From contig CAWGXC010000003.1 in the NCBI GenBank assembly GCA_963826475.1, forward strand, positions 372,001 to 436,000: a stretch of DNA of 64,000 nucleotides, read 5' to 3'. The position numbers and the translations under genes were made by a program. The DNA is from RHKX01 sp963826475. GTDB taxonomy: Bacteria > Actinomycetota > Thermoleophilia > Solirubrobacterales > 70-9. Positions 1-8,356 of this stretch are shown here, piece after piece. The notes below the pieces were generated by a model, which made no database searches, was not told the DNA's origin, and saw only the letters and a list, made by a program, of their open reading frames with translations. Position 1 is the first letter of the stretch. The number at the start of each line of letters is the position of its first letter.

Positions 1-93
1 GGCACGGGTGAGATCGGGCAAGTCGTTCTGCGGATCGCCCTCGGGCACGCGGGCGAGGATCGTCGCGAGCTCGAGGTCGAGTGGTGCGGGTGA
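1..93 (+). CDS. tsaE: C-terminal end of probable TsaE (tRNA t6A ATPase), partial
   Basis: The window opens inside a reading frame whose last 30 residues end at a TGA at 91-93. The tail reads GHAGEDRRELEVEWCG, resembling the short basic/acidic strand that closes TsaE, the P-loop ATPase that works with TsaB and TsaD in making N6-threonylcarbamoyladenosine in tRNA. The catalytic part lies outside the window, so the call rests mostly on position: tsaE directly precedes tsaB and rimI in many bacteria. The stop overlaps the proposed tsaB start region (GTGA at 90-93), the coupling expected within this operon. Confidence 0.55.
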   Translation, partial: GTGEIGQVVLRIALGHAGEDRRELEVEWCG

Positions 94-782
94 TCCTCGG
101 CTTCGATACGTCGACGGCCGACACGGCCGTGTCGGTCGTCGGCGGGGGAGAGCCGATCGAGAGCATCCGGGGGCCCGAGCCCGGAGGGCGCCCGGCTCAC
201 GCGACGGCGCTGCTGCCCGCAATCGAGGATGCGGTTGGATCGGCCGGTGGATGGCGGGCGATCGATCTCATCGTCGTCGGGGTCGGGCCCGGTTCGTTCA
301 CGGGCCTGCGGATCGGCGTCTCGACGGCTCGTGCACTCGCGCAGGCACGTGCCCTTCCGCTCGTCGGGGTCGGCTCGCTCGGCGCGCTCGCCGCCGCCCT
401 CGGTGAGCTGCCCGCGGCGGAGGGCCGCAGCCGGTTGGCGGTCATCGACGCGAGGAGGGGAGAGGTCTTCGCGGCTCTCGACACGGGCTCCGGGCTGGGC
501 GAGCCGGTCGTCTGTCATCCGGCGGAGCTCGCCGGTTCACTCGGTTCAGAGGCGCTCACCGGGGCTCTGGCGGCCGGCGACGGCTCGCTACGATTCCGCT
601 CCGAGATCGAGGCCGCCGGGATCGAGGTTCTCCCAGACAGCGACCCTGCGCATCGACTCTCGGCTCGGTGCTTGTGCCTGCTCGGCGCCGAGAGGGCGAT
701 TGGTGATCGAGAGCAGGTCCGGCCGATGTACCTGAGACGACCCGATGCGGAGCGATGGCTTGAGCGAGATGGCCGCAACTGA
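81..782 (+). CDS. tsaB: TsaB, tRNA threonylcarbamoyladenosine biosynthesis scaffold protein
   Basis: 233 residues, usual length for TsaB. The N-terminal ILGFDTSTADTAV is the ASKHA-fold opening strand, and GVGPGSFTGLRIG at residues 67-79 is the TsaB hallmark loop. TsaB is a catalytically dead paralogue of TsaD that dimerises with it and, with TsaE, forms the t6A-transferring complex in the cytosol. Starts at GTG 81, 84 or 90 are all possible. GTG 90 would give the 4-bp GTGA overlap with the preceding stop and may be the real one. It is followed by rimI and tsaD in the conserved order. Confidence 0.93.
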   Translation: MVRVILGFDTSTADTAVSVVGGGEPIESIRGPEPGGRPAHATALLPAIEDAVGSAGGWRAIDLIVVGVGPGSFTGLRIGVSTARALAQARALPLVGVGSLGALAAALGELPAAEGRSRLAVIDARRGEVFAALDTGSGLGEPVVCHPAELAGSLGSEALTGALAAGDGSLRFRSEIEAAGIEVLPDSDPAHRLSARCLCLLGAERAIGDREQVRPMYLRRPDAERWLERDGRN

Positions 783-1242
783 GCTTTCACAGGCCGCCGA
801 GTCCGTGCGCGTACGCCGACTCACGTATGGGGACCTGCCCGGTGTCCTCTCGATCGAGCGGCGTTCGTTCCCGGCGCCGTGGTCGCTTGCGATGTTCGTG
901 CTCGAGCTCTCCAAGCCGTCGGGCGTCTGCCTCGCGGCGTCGACGGACGCAGGTCTTGCCGGCTTCCTGGTCTGTTCCCGCTACGCCGACGTCTGGCATC
1001 TGATGAACGTCGCCGTCGATCCTGACTGCCGCCGCCAGGGCATCGCCGGGCTGATGATCGATGGGATGCTCGATCAGGCCGGGCGCGACGGTCGCTACAC
1101 GCTCGAGGTGCGCGTCTCCAACCACGGCGCGATCGAGATGTACGAGCGAATCGGCTTCAAGCGCGCGGGTCGCCGTCGCCGTTACTACTCCGACAACGGA
1201 GAAGACGCTCTGATCATGTGGCTCGGCGAGCCGGCCTTCTAG
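769..1242 (+). CDS. rimI: RimI-type ribosomal protein S18 alanine N-acetyltransferase
   Basis: A GNAT acetyltransferase of 157 residues from ATG 769. An in-frame ATG at 745 would lengthen the overlap with tsaB from 14 to 38 bp, so 769 is preferred. The acetyl-CoA pyrophosphate loop is CRRQGIAGLM, and the C-terminal NHGAIEMYERIGFKRAGRRRRYY is split by the usual Tyr-Glu-Arg-Gly/Ile-Phe pattern of RimI, with the active-site Tyr in MYERIGF. RimI acetylates the N-terminal alanine of S18; in actinobacteria substrate range may be broader. Location between tsaB and tsaD is the classical arrangement. Confidence 0.9.
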   Translation: MAATELSQAAESVRVRRLTYGDLPGVLSIERRSFPAPWSLAMFVLELSKPSGVCLAASTDAGLAGFLVCSRYADVWHLMNVAVDPDCRRQGIAGLMIDGMLDQAGRDGRYTLEVRVSNHGAIEMYERIGFKRAGRRRRYYSDNGEDALIMWLGEPAF

Positions 1243-1257
1243 GAGAGGCGCCGGCTT

Positions 1258-2244
1258 GTGATCCTCGCCATCGAGACCTCCTGCGATGACACCTGCGCGG
1301 CCGTCCTCGACGGGGCTCACGTGCTCAGCAGCATCGTCTCCTCTCAGGCTGCGATTCACGCCGGCTTCGGCGGGATCGTTCCCGAGGTCGCCTCGCGGCA
1401 CCATCTCGAACTCGTCAACCCGGTGATCGAGGCGGCGCTCGCGGAGGCGGGCTGCGAGCTCGAGGAGGTCGAGGCGATCGCTGTGACGACTCACCCGGGC
1501 CTGATCGGCGCGCTGCTCGTCGGGGTCAGCTCCGCCAAGGCGCTGGCCGCGGCGACCGGCAAACCCCTGATCGGCGTCGACCACCTCCACGGGCACGTCG
1601 CGGCGTCCTTCCTCGAGCCGGACCCGATCGAGCCGCCGTTCCTCTCGCTGATCGCGAGTGGAGGCCACACGCAGCTCGCGGCCGTACATGACCACTCCAC
1701 TTACGAGGTCATCGGCCAGACGCTCGACGACGCCGCCGGCGAGGCGCTCGACAAAGCCGCGCGCGTGCTCGAGCTCGGATATCCCGGCGGCCCCGCGATC
1801 GAGCGGGAGGCCCTCAACGGAGACCCCGGCTCCTTCGAGTTCCCGGTCGCGATGAGCCGCCGGCCCGGCTTCGACTTCAGCTTCAGCGGCCTGAAGACGT
1901 CGCTCGTCTACGCCGTCCGCGCTCTCGACCCCGGGGAGTTGGCCGATCGGCGCGCCGATCTCGCTGCGAGCTTCCAGGCCGCGGTCGTCTCCCAGCTCAT
2001 CGGCAAGGCCGGCCGGGCGCTCGACGAGGGCGATTGGTCCACTCTCGCTCTCGGTGGCGGCGTGGCCGCCAACTCGCGTCTGCGCGAGGGTCTCGGGACG
2101 ATTTGCGACGCGCGTGGGGTCCGGCTCAAGCTCGTCGCCCGCGAGCTCTGCACCGACAACGCGGCCATGATCGGCTCCGCGGCCCGGCATCTGCCGCGGA
2201 TCGCCTATCCGGGTTACCTCGACTGGGACGCGGTTGCCACGTGA
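1258..2244 (+). CDS. tsaD: TsaD, tRNA N6-adenosine threonylcarbamoyltransferase
   Basis: 328 residues from GTG 1258. It transfers the threonylcarbamoyl group from TC-AMP to A37 of ANN-reading tRNAs. ASKHA-fold signatures are clear: ILAIETSCDDT at the N terminus, the Fe-binding HLHGH at residues 109-113, the phosphate loop IASGGHTQL near 132-140, LGGGVAANSRLR, and the CTDNAAMIG motif at the C terminus holding the last metal ligand Asp. Length is normal for a bacterial TsaD. It overlaps the next gene by 4 bp (GTGA). Confidence 0.97.
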   Translation: MILAIETSCDDTCAAVLDGAHVLSSIVSSQAAIHAGFGGIVPEVASRHHLELVNPVIEAALAEAGCELEEVEAIAVTTHPGLIGALLVGVSSAKALAAATGKPLIGVDHLHGHVAASFLEPDPIEPPFLSLIASGGHTQLAAVHDHSTYEVIGQTLDDAAGEALDKAARVLELGYPGGPAIEREALNGDPGSFEFPVAMSRRPGFDFSFSGLKTSLVYAVRALDPGELADRRADLAASFQAAVVSQLIGKAGRALDEGDWSTLALGGGVAANSRLREGLGTICDARGVRLKLVARELCTDNAAMIGSAARHLPRIAYPGYLDWDAVAT

Positions 2245-2507
2245 GCGGACAGCCGCCCCTGCCCACCGTGACGATCTACGGGCGAGCGGGTTGCCATCTC
2301 TGCGAGGAGGCACGACTCGAGCTGCTTGCCCTGCAAGGCGGCGGAGCTCGTTTCCGGCTGCGCGAGATCGACATCGAGACCGACGAGAAGCTGCACCGGA
2401 GCATGCTGGAGAGGATCCCGGTGGTCGAGGTGGACGGCGAGCGGGTCTGCGAGCTTCTCCTTGACGCAAGCGCCGTCCTTGCCCGGATCGATACCGTGTC
2501 GGCGTGA
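2241..2507 (+). CDS. Glutaredoxin-like protein (DUF836 family)
   Basis: 88 residues from GTG 2241, which overlaps the tsaD stop by 4 bp. A single thioredoxin-fold domain begins with VTIYGRAGCHLCEEA, giving a CxxC redox motif (Cys-His-Leu-Cys) at the start of helix 1; the cis-Pro is in ERIPVVEVDGE. This matches small DUF836 glutaredoxin-like proteins of actinobacteria, which probably take electrons from low-molecular-weight thiols. The substrate is unknown. Its stop overlaps the rex start, so this dithiol protein is likely co-translated with the NADH/NAD+ sensor Rex, a sensible redox pairing. Confidence 0.85.
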   Translation: MSGQPPLPTVTIYGRAGCHLCEEARLELLALQGGGARFRLREIDIETDEKLHRSMLERIPVVEVDGERVCELLLDASAVLARIDTVSA

Positions 2508-3214
2508 GCGAGCGGCGACCTCCTGTCCGTAGAGCCGCCGCCTCGGGGACGGGCGCGCGCAGCGACTCCCTGGCCGTGGGCGGCAACGGCGCCAGTCCTG
2601 AGCGACTTTCGCTCGGCGTCGCAGCACGGCTCGCCCGATATCTGCAGGTCCTCATTCAGGCTCGGAAGATGGGCCGCGAGACGATCTCATCCCAGGAGCT
2701 TGCGTCGTGGACCCACGTCAACTCGACCCAGATTCGCCGCGACCTGTCGGGCTTCGGCAAGTTCGGCAAGCGCGGCGTCGGCTACAACGTCGAATCGCTC
2801 GTCGGCGAGATTCGCAAGATCCTGCGCACCTCCGGCCACCACAACATCGCCCTCTTCGGAGCCGGCAACCTCGGCCAGGCCATCGCCTCCTCCGACATCT
2901 TCGCCGACCACGGGTTCCGGATCGTCGCCATCTTCGACGTCGCTCCGAAGCTGGCCGGCAAGGAGATCGGCGGTGTCCCGGTCAGGGCGATCGACGATCT
3001 CGAGAAGGTCGTTTCGACCGATGAGATCGTCGTCGGCGTCCTCGCCGTCCCGGCCGACGCCGCCCAGGGCGTCGCCGATCGCCTCGTCGAGGCGGGCGTC
3101 CGGGTGATCTTCAACTACTCAGAGCAACTGCTCGACGTGCCGCCCGAGGTGACCGTCCACACCTCGAGCCCCGCCGTGGATCTGCTCTACGCGCTGTACT
3201 TCTACCTGGCCTGA
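2504..3214 (+). CDS. rex: Redox-sensing transcriptional repressor Rex
   Basis: 236 residues. A winged-helix DNA-binding domain covers about residues 39-105, with the recognition region around STQIRRDLSGFGKFGKRGVGY that is near-invariant in Rex. It is followed by a Rossmann NAD(H)-binding domain whose glycine loop is GAGNLGQA (119-126), and a C-terminal swapped helix ending LLYALYFYLA. Rex represses respiratory and fermentative genes when NADH/NAD+ is low and lets go when NADH rises. The first 35 residues are a low-complexity extension. The start is GTG 2504, overlapping the previous stop. Confidence 0.95.
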   Translation: MSERRPPVRRAAASGTGARSDSLAVGGNGASPERLSLGVAARLARYLQVLIQARKMGRETISSQELASWTHVNSTQIRRDLSGFGKFGKRGVGYNVESLVGEIRKILRTSGHHNIALFGAGNLGQAIASSDIFADHGFRIVAIFDVAPKLAGKEIGGVPVRAIDDLEKVVSTDEIVVGVLAVPADAAQGVADRLVEAGVRVIFNYSEQLLDVPPEVTVHTSSPAVDLLYALYFYLA

Positions 3215-3221
3215 GCCAACG

Positions 3222-4391
3222 TTGCCCGCGTCTCGCGACGAGAGCCTCGATCTGGCAGCGGCGCGCGAGCGTTTCGAGGCCTCGACCGACTTCACGATGG
3301 CGGTCGAGGAGGAGTTCGCGATCCTCGACCCCCGCACGCTCGAGCTGTCGCACGGCTTCGAGCGGCTTCGCGACGCCGCTCAGGCCGACGAGGCCCTCGC
3401 CGACTCCGTGCGGGGAGAGCTGATCGACACCGAGATCGAGATCCGCTCGGGCCGTTGCGAGACCTTCGCGGAGATGTGCGAGCGCCAAGGCGACCACCGG
3501 CGCCGCCTCTTCGCGCTCGCCGATCGGCACGGGTATGCGCTCGCGTCCACCGGGACCCATCCCTGGGCCGACTACCTCGACCAGACGATCATCGACACCG
3601 ATCACTACCGGCGGTTGCGCCAGGAGCTGGGCTGGGTCGCGCAGCGCAACAACACCTGGAGCCTCCACGCACACGTCGGAGTCCGGGGCGCCGATCGCGC
3701 GATCGCCGTCTGCGACACCCTGCGCAACGTGCTGCCACAGCTGCTCGCGCTGTCGGCGAACTCCCCCTTTCTCGATGGCCAGAACACGGGCCTGCACTCG
3801 GTGCGCTCGCAGATATTCACCAGGTCGTTCCCCCGCTGCGGCGTGCACGACCCCTTCGGTGACTGGGAGAGCTACGCCTCGTTCGTCGACCTCCTCGACC
3901 GGACCAACTCGGTCGTGGAGAGCACTCAGCTGTGGTGGAGCGTGCGACCCCATCACGCCTTCGGCACGGTGGAGGTGCGGATCTGCGACGCGCAGACCAG
4001 GGGAGAGGAGTCCCTTGCGCTCGGTGGCCTGCTGGTCGCCTGCGTGGCTCAGGCGGCGATCGACTACGACGCCGGCGAGCTGGCGGCGCCACTGCGCGGT
4101 CGTGAGATCGAGGAGAACCTCTGGCGGGCGATCCGCTTCGGGCTCGACGGGCGGATGATCGACTTCGACCGGGGCTGCGAGATCCACGCCCGGGAGGCCG
4201 TGGAGCGCCTTCTCGCGTGGACTGCGCCCGCTCGCGAGACCCTCGGGATCGGCGAGCCGGCGATCGAGCCCAACGGTGCCCAGCGGGCCCGGGGAGAAGT
4301 CGAGGCCGGCACCGGCATCGAGGAGGTCTTTCGGGCCGCCGTCGCCGCTACGCGCGAGAGCTTCGCCGGTGCGGCGGGGGCGGGGCGATAG
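3222..4391 (+). CDS. Carboxylate-amine ligase, YbdK/GCS2 family (glutamate-cysteine ligase-like)
   Basis: 389 residues from TTG 3222, 7 bp after rex. The GCS2 fold is shown by FTMAVEEEFAILDP near the N terminus (the Glu triad binds Mg-ATP), ELIDTEIEIRSG, STGTHPWADY, NTWSLHAHVGV, SANSPFLDGQNTG and the arginine-bearing FGTVEVRICDAQT. Enzymes of this group have weak gamma-glutamylcysteine ligase activity in E. coli. In actinobacteria, which use mycothiol, the true substrate is uncertain, so only ATP-dependent carboxylate-amine ligation is assigned. The rex linkage suggests a redox-thiol role by inference only. Confidence 0.9.
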   Translation: MPASRDESLDLAAARERFEASTDFTMAVEEEFAILDPRTLELSHGFERLRDAAQADEALADSVRGELIDTEIEIRSGRCETFAEMCERQGDHRRRLFALADRHGYALASTGTHPWADYLDQTIIDTDHYRRLRQELGWVAQRNNTWSLHAHVGVRGADRAIAVCDTLRNVLPQLLALSANSPFLDGQNTGLHSVRSQIFTRSFPRCGVHDPFGDWESYASFVDLLDRTNSVVESTQLWWSVRPHHAFGTVEVRICDAQTRGEESLALGGLLVACVAQAAIDYDAGELAAPLRGREIEENLWRAIRFGLDGRMIDFDRGCEIHAREAVERLLAWTAPARETLGIGEPAIEPNGAQRARGEVEAGTGIEEVFRAAVAATRESFAGAAGAGR

Positions 4392-4402
4392 GGTCCGTTG
4401 TC

Positions 4403-4825
4403 GTGAGCGATCAGAGCAACATCGCGGGAGCGCCCGGAGACGGTCCCGAAGGTCAGTTGAGTCCTGAGCAGGAGCAGATGCTCCGGCAGATGGAGGAGGA
4501 GATGAGCCGGATCCGCGTCCAGGATCTGCTCACCCAGAGCGTCGTCAGCATCCTCAACCTCTCCTATCGGCGGATCGCCAAGGAGGACGAGCGCGACCTC
4601 GAGCAGGCCAAGCTCGGGATCGACGCGATCAGAGCGCTCGTCGACATGCTCGAGCCGGAGGCCCAGCACGAGGTCAAGAACGCCCTCTCCCAGATTCAGA
4701 TGGCGTACGCGCAGCTGGCGGGGTCGAGCCCCGGCGAGGCCCCGGCGAGCTCTGGCTCCTCCGGGACAGAGCCGGAGGGGATTCGCACACCACCGCCTGG
4801 CCTCTGGACCCCCGGTTCCCGATAG
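4403..4825 (+). CDS. DUF1844 domain protein
   Basis: 140 residues from GTG 4403, chosen because it starts just after the ybdK stop. The acidic N terminus leads into QDLLTQSVVSILNLSYRRI and a helix ending LRALVDMLEP-type sequence (here IRALVDMLEPEA), the pattern of DUF1844, a small all-helical bacterial domain of unknown function. The C-terminal 35 residues are Ser/Pro/Gly rich and look disordered. No transmembrane segment or catalytic motif is visible. It ends the left-hand operon; hppA starts after a 122-bp gap. Confidence 0.8.
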   Translation: MSDQSNIAGAPGDGPEGQLSPEQEQMLRQMEEEMSRIRVQDLLTQSVVSILNLSYRRIAKEDERDLEQAKLGIDAIRALVDMLEPEAQHEVKNALSQIQMAYAQLAGSSPGEAPASSGSSGTEPEGIRTPPPGLWTPGSR

Positions 4826-4947
4826 GCGCCGCGCCTCCATCCGCCGGCTCCGGGTAAACTCGCCCGGCTTTGAGAGGCCGTTCCTGATGAGGATTGGGGG
4901 CGGCTTATTTTTTCGTCCATTAGTCCTAAATAGGAGGGGAACCACCG

Positions 4948-7026
4948 TTGACTGACTTCCTGACCGATTACGGCGTCGTCATCGCGCTTGTCTGCGCGGG
5001 CGCCGGGGTCATGTACGGGCTGCTGATCACGCAGCGCCTGCTCGCGCTCTCACCTGGAAACGACCGCATGCAGGAGATCTCAGGCGCCATCCAAGAGGGC
5101 GCTGAGGCCTACCTGAAGACCCAATACACGATCATCGCGGGCGTTGCGGTAGTTCTCGCGATCGCCATCGCCGCCCTCCAGGGCGTCAGCACCGGCATCG
5201 GGTTCGTCATCGGCGGCGTACTCTCGGGCTCGGCTGGCTTCATCGGGATGAACGTCTCGGTTCGCGCGAACGCGCGTGTCGCCGAAGCTGCGCGAGGCGG
5301 CATCCCGCCCGCGCTCGACGCCGCCTTCAAGGGCGGTTCGGTCACCGGGCTCCTGGTCGTTGGCCTGGCCCTGCTGGGCGTAGCCGGGTACTTCGGGATC
5401 CTGATCCTCACCGGACAGGACGACAAGGAAGCGATCGACGCGCTGATCGGACTCGGGTTCGGCGGATCGCTGATCTCCGTGTTCGCCAGGCTCGGTGGAG
5501 GCATCTTCACGAAGGCCGCCGACGTGGGAGCCGACCTCGTCGGCAAGGTCGAGGCCGGGATTCCCGAGGACGATCCCCGCAACCCGGCCGTGATCGCTGA
5601 CAACGTCGGTGACAACGTCGGCGATTGCGCCGGCATGGCGGCCGATCTGTTCGAGACGTATGCGGTCACCGCGGTGGCCGTGATGCTGCTCGGCGTACTG
5701 AGCTTCAACGTCGACGCGGCCCGCGAGGTCGCGATCTACCCGCTCGTGATCGGCGGCGTGGCGATCATCGCCTCGATCATCGGAGCGCTCTCGGTCCGCA
5801 GCAAGACGGGCAACGTCGAGGGTGCGCTCTACAAGGGGCTGATCGTCTCCGGAGTGATCTCCGCTGCGGCCTTCTACCCCGTCACGAGTTGGCTGATGTC
5901 CGATCCGCTGCAGTTCAGCGTCGCCAACCCCAGCGGCGCCCTGGCCGATGCCTCGGTCACCGGTCTGTGGCTCTGCGCCCTGATCGGCATCGCCGTGACG
6001 GCCGGCCTGTTCGTGGTCACCGACTACTACACGTCGACCCGCTTCCGTCCGGTCAAGACGATCGCAAGATCATCGATCACCGGGCATGCGACAAACATCA
6101 TTCAGGGGCTCGCGCAGGGCTATCAGGGCACGGCGATCCCGGCCCTGATCATCATCCTCGCGATCTTCGGCGCCAACGAGATCGCCGGGATCTACGGCAT
6201 CGCCGTTGCGGTGATGGCGCAGCTGTCGCTGACGGGGCTCATCGTCGCCCTCGACGCATTCGGGCCGATCACCGACAACGCGGGCGGCATCGCCGAGATG
6301 GCGGAGCTACCCGAGGACGTTCGCAACGTGACCGACCCGCTCGACGCGGTCGGCAACACGACGAAGGCCGTCACCAAGGGCTACGCGATCGGCTCCGCCG
6401 TTCTCGCGGCGCTGGTGCTGTTCGCTGCGTTCAAGGCCGAGGCTCAGGCCGAGGCCGGAGTCGACTTCATCTCGTTCGACCTGGCCGACCCGCCGGTGCT
6501 GATCGGGCTGCTGATCGGCGGCATGATGACCTACCTCTTCGCGGCTCTCGCGATCGAGGCCGTCGGGCGTGCCGGCGGCGAGGTCGTCGAGCAGGTCCGC
6601 AAGCAGTTCAAGGAACACCCCGGGATCATGGACGGGACCGAGAAGCCCGATTACGGTGGGACGGTCGCGATCGTCACGGCCGCGGCCCAGCGGGAGATGA
6701 TCCTTCCCTCGCTGATTCCGATCGTCGTGCCGGTCATCGTCGGCATCATCAGCGTTCAAGCTCTCGGTGGGCTGCTGATCGGCGTCATCGTCGTCGGGTT
6801 CTTCGCCGCGGTGTCGATGACCGTCGGCGGCGGTGCCTGGGACAACGCCAAGAAGCTGATCGAGGACGGCGCCTACGGCGGCAAGGGCTCCGAGGCCCAC
6901 GCCGCCTCGGTGACCGGCGACACCGTCGGCGATCCCTACAAGGACACCGCCGGCCCCGCCATCAACCCGATGATCAAGGTCGCGAACATCATCGCCATCC
7001 TGATCATCCCGATCATCCACTTCTAG
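4948..7026 (+). CDS. hppA: Membrane-bound H+-translocating pyrophosphatase, K+-independent type
   Basis: 692 residues and about 16 TM helices. It hydrolyses PPi and pumps protons outward. The substrate signature DNVGDNVGDCAGMAADLFETY-type block is present near residue 220 and GDTVGDPYKDTAGPA near the C terminus. The K+-dependence determinant reads GNTTKA with Lys473, whereas K+-stimulated pumps have GNTTAA, so this should be the K+-independent class. TTG 4948 is preceded by a strong ribosome site, AGGAGGGG, at 4932-4939. The upstream gap (4826-4947) carries an unusually AT-rich stretch with a run of six T, likely the promoter/leader. Confidence 0.96.
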   Translation: MTDFLTDYGVVIALVCAGAGVMYGLLITQRLLALSPGNDRMQEISGAIQEGAEAYLKTQYTIIAGVAVVLAIAIAALQGVSTGIGFVIGGVLSGSAGFIGMNVSVRANARVAEAARGGIPPALDAAFKGGSVTGLLVVGLALLGVAGYFGILILTGQDDKEAIDALIGLGFGGSLISVFARLGGGIFTKAADVGADLVGKVEAGIPEDDPRNPAVIADNVGDNVGDCAGMAADLFETYAVTAVAVMLLGVLSFNVDAAREVAIYPLVIGGVAIIASIIGALSVRSKTGNVEGALYKGLIVSGVISAAAFYPVTSWLMSDPLQFSVANPSGALADASVTGLWLCALIGIAVTAGLFVVTDYYTSTRFRPVKTIARSSITGHATNIIQGLAQGYQGTAIPALIIILAIFGANEIAGIYGIAVAVMAQLSLTGLIVALDAFGPITDNAGGIAEMAELPEDVRNVTDPLDAVGNTTKAVTKGYAIGSAVLAALVLFAAFKAEAQAEAGVDFISFDLADPPVLIGLLIGGMMTYLFAALAIEAVGRAGGEVVEQVRKQFKEHPGIMDGTEKPDYGGTVAIVTAAAQREMILPSLIPIVVPVIVGIISVQALGGLLIGVIVVGFFAAVSMTVGGGAWDNAKKLIEDGAYGGKGSEAHAASVTGDTVGDPYKDTAGPAINPMIKVANIIAILIIPIIHF

Positions 7027-7050
7027 GACTGATCGAGAGCAAGTTGACCC

Positions 7051-7074
7051 GAGGGCGGCCACAGGGCCGCCCTC
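7051..7074 (+). terminator. Intrinsic-terminator-like hairpin after hppA
   Basis: A perfect 10-bp GC stem (GAGGGCGGCC / GGCCGCCCTC) with loop ACAG lies 24 bp after the hppA stop. The trailing sequence GGTCGTTC is only weakly T-rich, as often seen in high-GC actinobacteria. Confidence 0.75.
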
Positions 7075-7174
7075 GGTCGTTCAGGGGTGACGCTTTCCGC
7101 GGGGGACTTCGGATCGCGAGTCAGAGACGGCTTCGCCCGGACCTCCTCGACCCGGCCCGGCCGGCGTGGTACTG

Positions 7175-7190
7175 TTAACCGTATGGTTAA
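7175..7190. promoter_or_regulatory. Inverted repeat over the ArsR start codon, probable autoregulatory operator
   Basis: TTAACC-GTAT-GGTTAA: perfect 6-bp arms and a 4-bp centre that contains the first two bases of the ATG (7183-7185). This is the kind of site bound by ArsR-family repressors that control their own SRPBCC operons. It would block both promoter escape and ribosome entry when bound. Confidence 0.6.
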
Positions 7191-7497
7191 TGATCCATTC
7201 AAGGCGCTCTCGCATCCGATCCGTCGCGGCATCGTCGAGCACCTCGCCGCGGGACCGGCGACGGTCGGCGACGCGACGGCGGGCTTCGGCGTGTCGAAGC
7301 CTGCGATCTCGAAGCACCTGAAGGTGCTCGAGGAGACGGGCGTGGTCAAGCGCGTGGTCGAGGGCCGGACGCACCGGCTCTCGCTCGAGGTGGAGGCGAT
7401 CGGCGAGGCGGCGCGGTGGATGGATGAGCAACGTGCTCACTGGGAGCGCATGTTCGATGCCGTCGATGAATATCTCAATGAGGAGGAACCAGGATGA
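7183..7497 (+). CDS. ArsR-family winged-helix repressor
   Basis: 104 residues from ATG 7183. The winged helix-turn-helix includes ALSHPIRRGIVEHLA, the recognition helix SKPAISKHLKVLEETG and the wing VVEGRTHRLSLE. The metal-binding CxC box of ArsR/SmtB sensors is absent, so it is probably not a metal sensor; it belongs to the group that travels with SRPBCC proteins. The start is fixed by the inverted repeat and by operon geometry. Its stop overlaps the DUF899 start (ATGA), and it is the first gene of a four-gene operon. Confidence 0.9.
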   Translation: MVNDPFKALSHPIRRGIVEHLAAGPATVGDATAGFGVSKPAISKHLKVLEETGVVKRVVEGRTHRLSLEVEAIGEAARWMDEQRAHWERMFDAVDEYLNEEEPG

Positions 7498-8225
7498 ATA
7501 TGCCACCGACCGTTTCACCGCAGGACTGGAGAACCGCGCGGGAGGAGCTTCTGATCAAGGAGAAGGAGCTGACGCGCGCCCGCGATGCGCTGGCCGCCGA
7601 GCGCCGCAGGATGCCCCGGATGGCCGTGGAGAAGGACTATGCGTTCGATGGACCGACGGGCCCCGTGAGCCTGCTCGACCTCTTCGAGGGACGACGTCAG
7701 CTGGTCATCTACCGGTTCTTCTTCGAGCCCGGCGTGGACGGCTGGCCCGATGCCGGCTGCCGAGGCTGCTCGTTGATGGCCGATCAGGTCGCTCATCTCG
7801 CCCACCTGAACTCGCGCGACACCACGCTCGCCTACGTCTCGCGTGCCCCGCAACCCGATATCGAAGGGTTGAAGTCGCGGATGGGCTGGGAGATCCCCTG
7901 GTACACGATCACCGATGACTTCGACGCGGACTTCGACGTCGACGAGTGGCACGGCACCAACGCCTTCTACCGCGACGACGACGGCCGGATCTTTCGGACG
8001 TACTTCGTCGACAAGCGGGGCGACGAGGCCCTGGGAAGCCCATGGGCCTACCTCGACATCACCGCGCTCGGCCGTCAGGAGATCTGGGAGGACTCCCCCG
8101 AGGGTTATCCGCAGACCCAGGCCTACGCGTGGTGGAATCGCCACGATGAGTACGAGGACGCGACCGACTTCGAGCACGGCCTCTCCGAGGCGACGGCCTC
8201 GCAGCGCGGATCGAGCAGCACATGA
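7494..8225 (+). CDS. DUF899 thioredoxin-fold protein
   Basis: 243 residues. An N-terminal helix (REELLIKEKELTRARDAL) is followed by a thioredoxin-like core with VYRFFF-type strand and the DAGCRGCSLMAD segment, giving a CxxC that aligns with a redox site. The C-terminal DEWHGTNAFYRDDDGRIF and SPWAYLDITALGRQE are typical of DUF899. Members are often called thioredoxin family proteins but no reaction is established. It is translationally coupled to arsR upstream and to a 44-codon ORF downstream by ATGA overlaps, so it should share the ArsR control. Confidence 0.88.
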   Translation: MNMPPTVSPQDWRTAREELLIKEKELTRARDALAAERRRMPRMAVEKDYAFDGPTGPVSLLDLFEGRRQLVIYRFFFEPGVDGWPDAGCRGCSLMADQVAHLAHLNSRDTTLAYVSRAPQPDIEGLKSRMGWEIPWYTITDDFDADFDVDEWHGTNAFYRDDDGRIFRTYFVDKRGDEALGSPWAYLDITALGRQEIWEDSPEGYPQTQAYAWWNRHDEYEDATDFEHGLSEATASQRGSSST

Positions 8226-8356
8226 CGCCGTCGGCGCACCTGGGCGGCGTCCCGGTGGAGGAGTTCCTTCCTTCGGCCGCGGCCGGACTGATCGTCGCGC
8301 GCGGCTGGATGATCGCCCACCTCCGCCGCACCAGGGAGCGTCGAGATGAGCGCTAA
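8222..8356 (+). CDS. 44-residue microprotein in the ArsR operon
   Basis: Starts with ATG 8222, which overlaps the DUF899 stop (ATGA), and ends with TAA 8354-8356 inside the next gene. The protein begins MTPSAHLGGVPVEEFLPS, then a hydrophobic stretch AAAGLIVARGWMIAHL, then a basic tail RRTRERRDER. That layout (short conserved-looking head, one weak TM helix, positive inside tail) suggests an inner-membrane-associated miniprotein. I do not recognise a family. Double overlap with both neighbours is the main evidence that it is translated. Confidence 0.5.
   Translation: MTPSAHLGGVPVEEFLPSAAAGLIVARGWMIAHLRRTRERRDER

Noticed and set aside
787..2655. A 622-codon open frame on the minus strand over rimI, tsaD and rex
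   Set aside because: It is opposite three well-supported genes, has Arg/Gly/Pro-rich content typical of GC-rich shadows and no recognisable domain.
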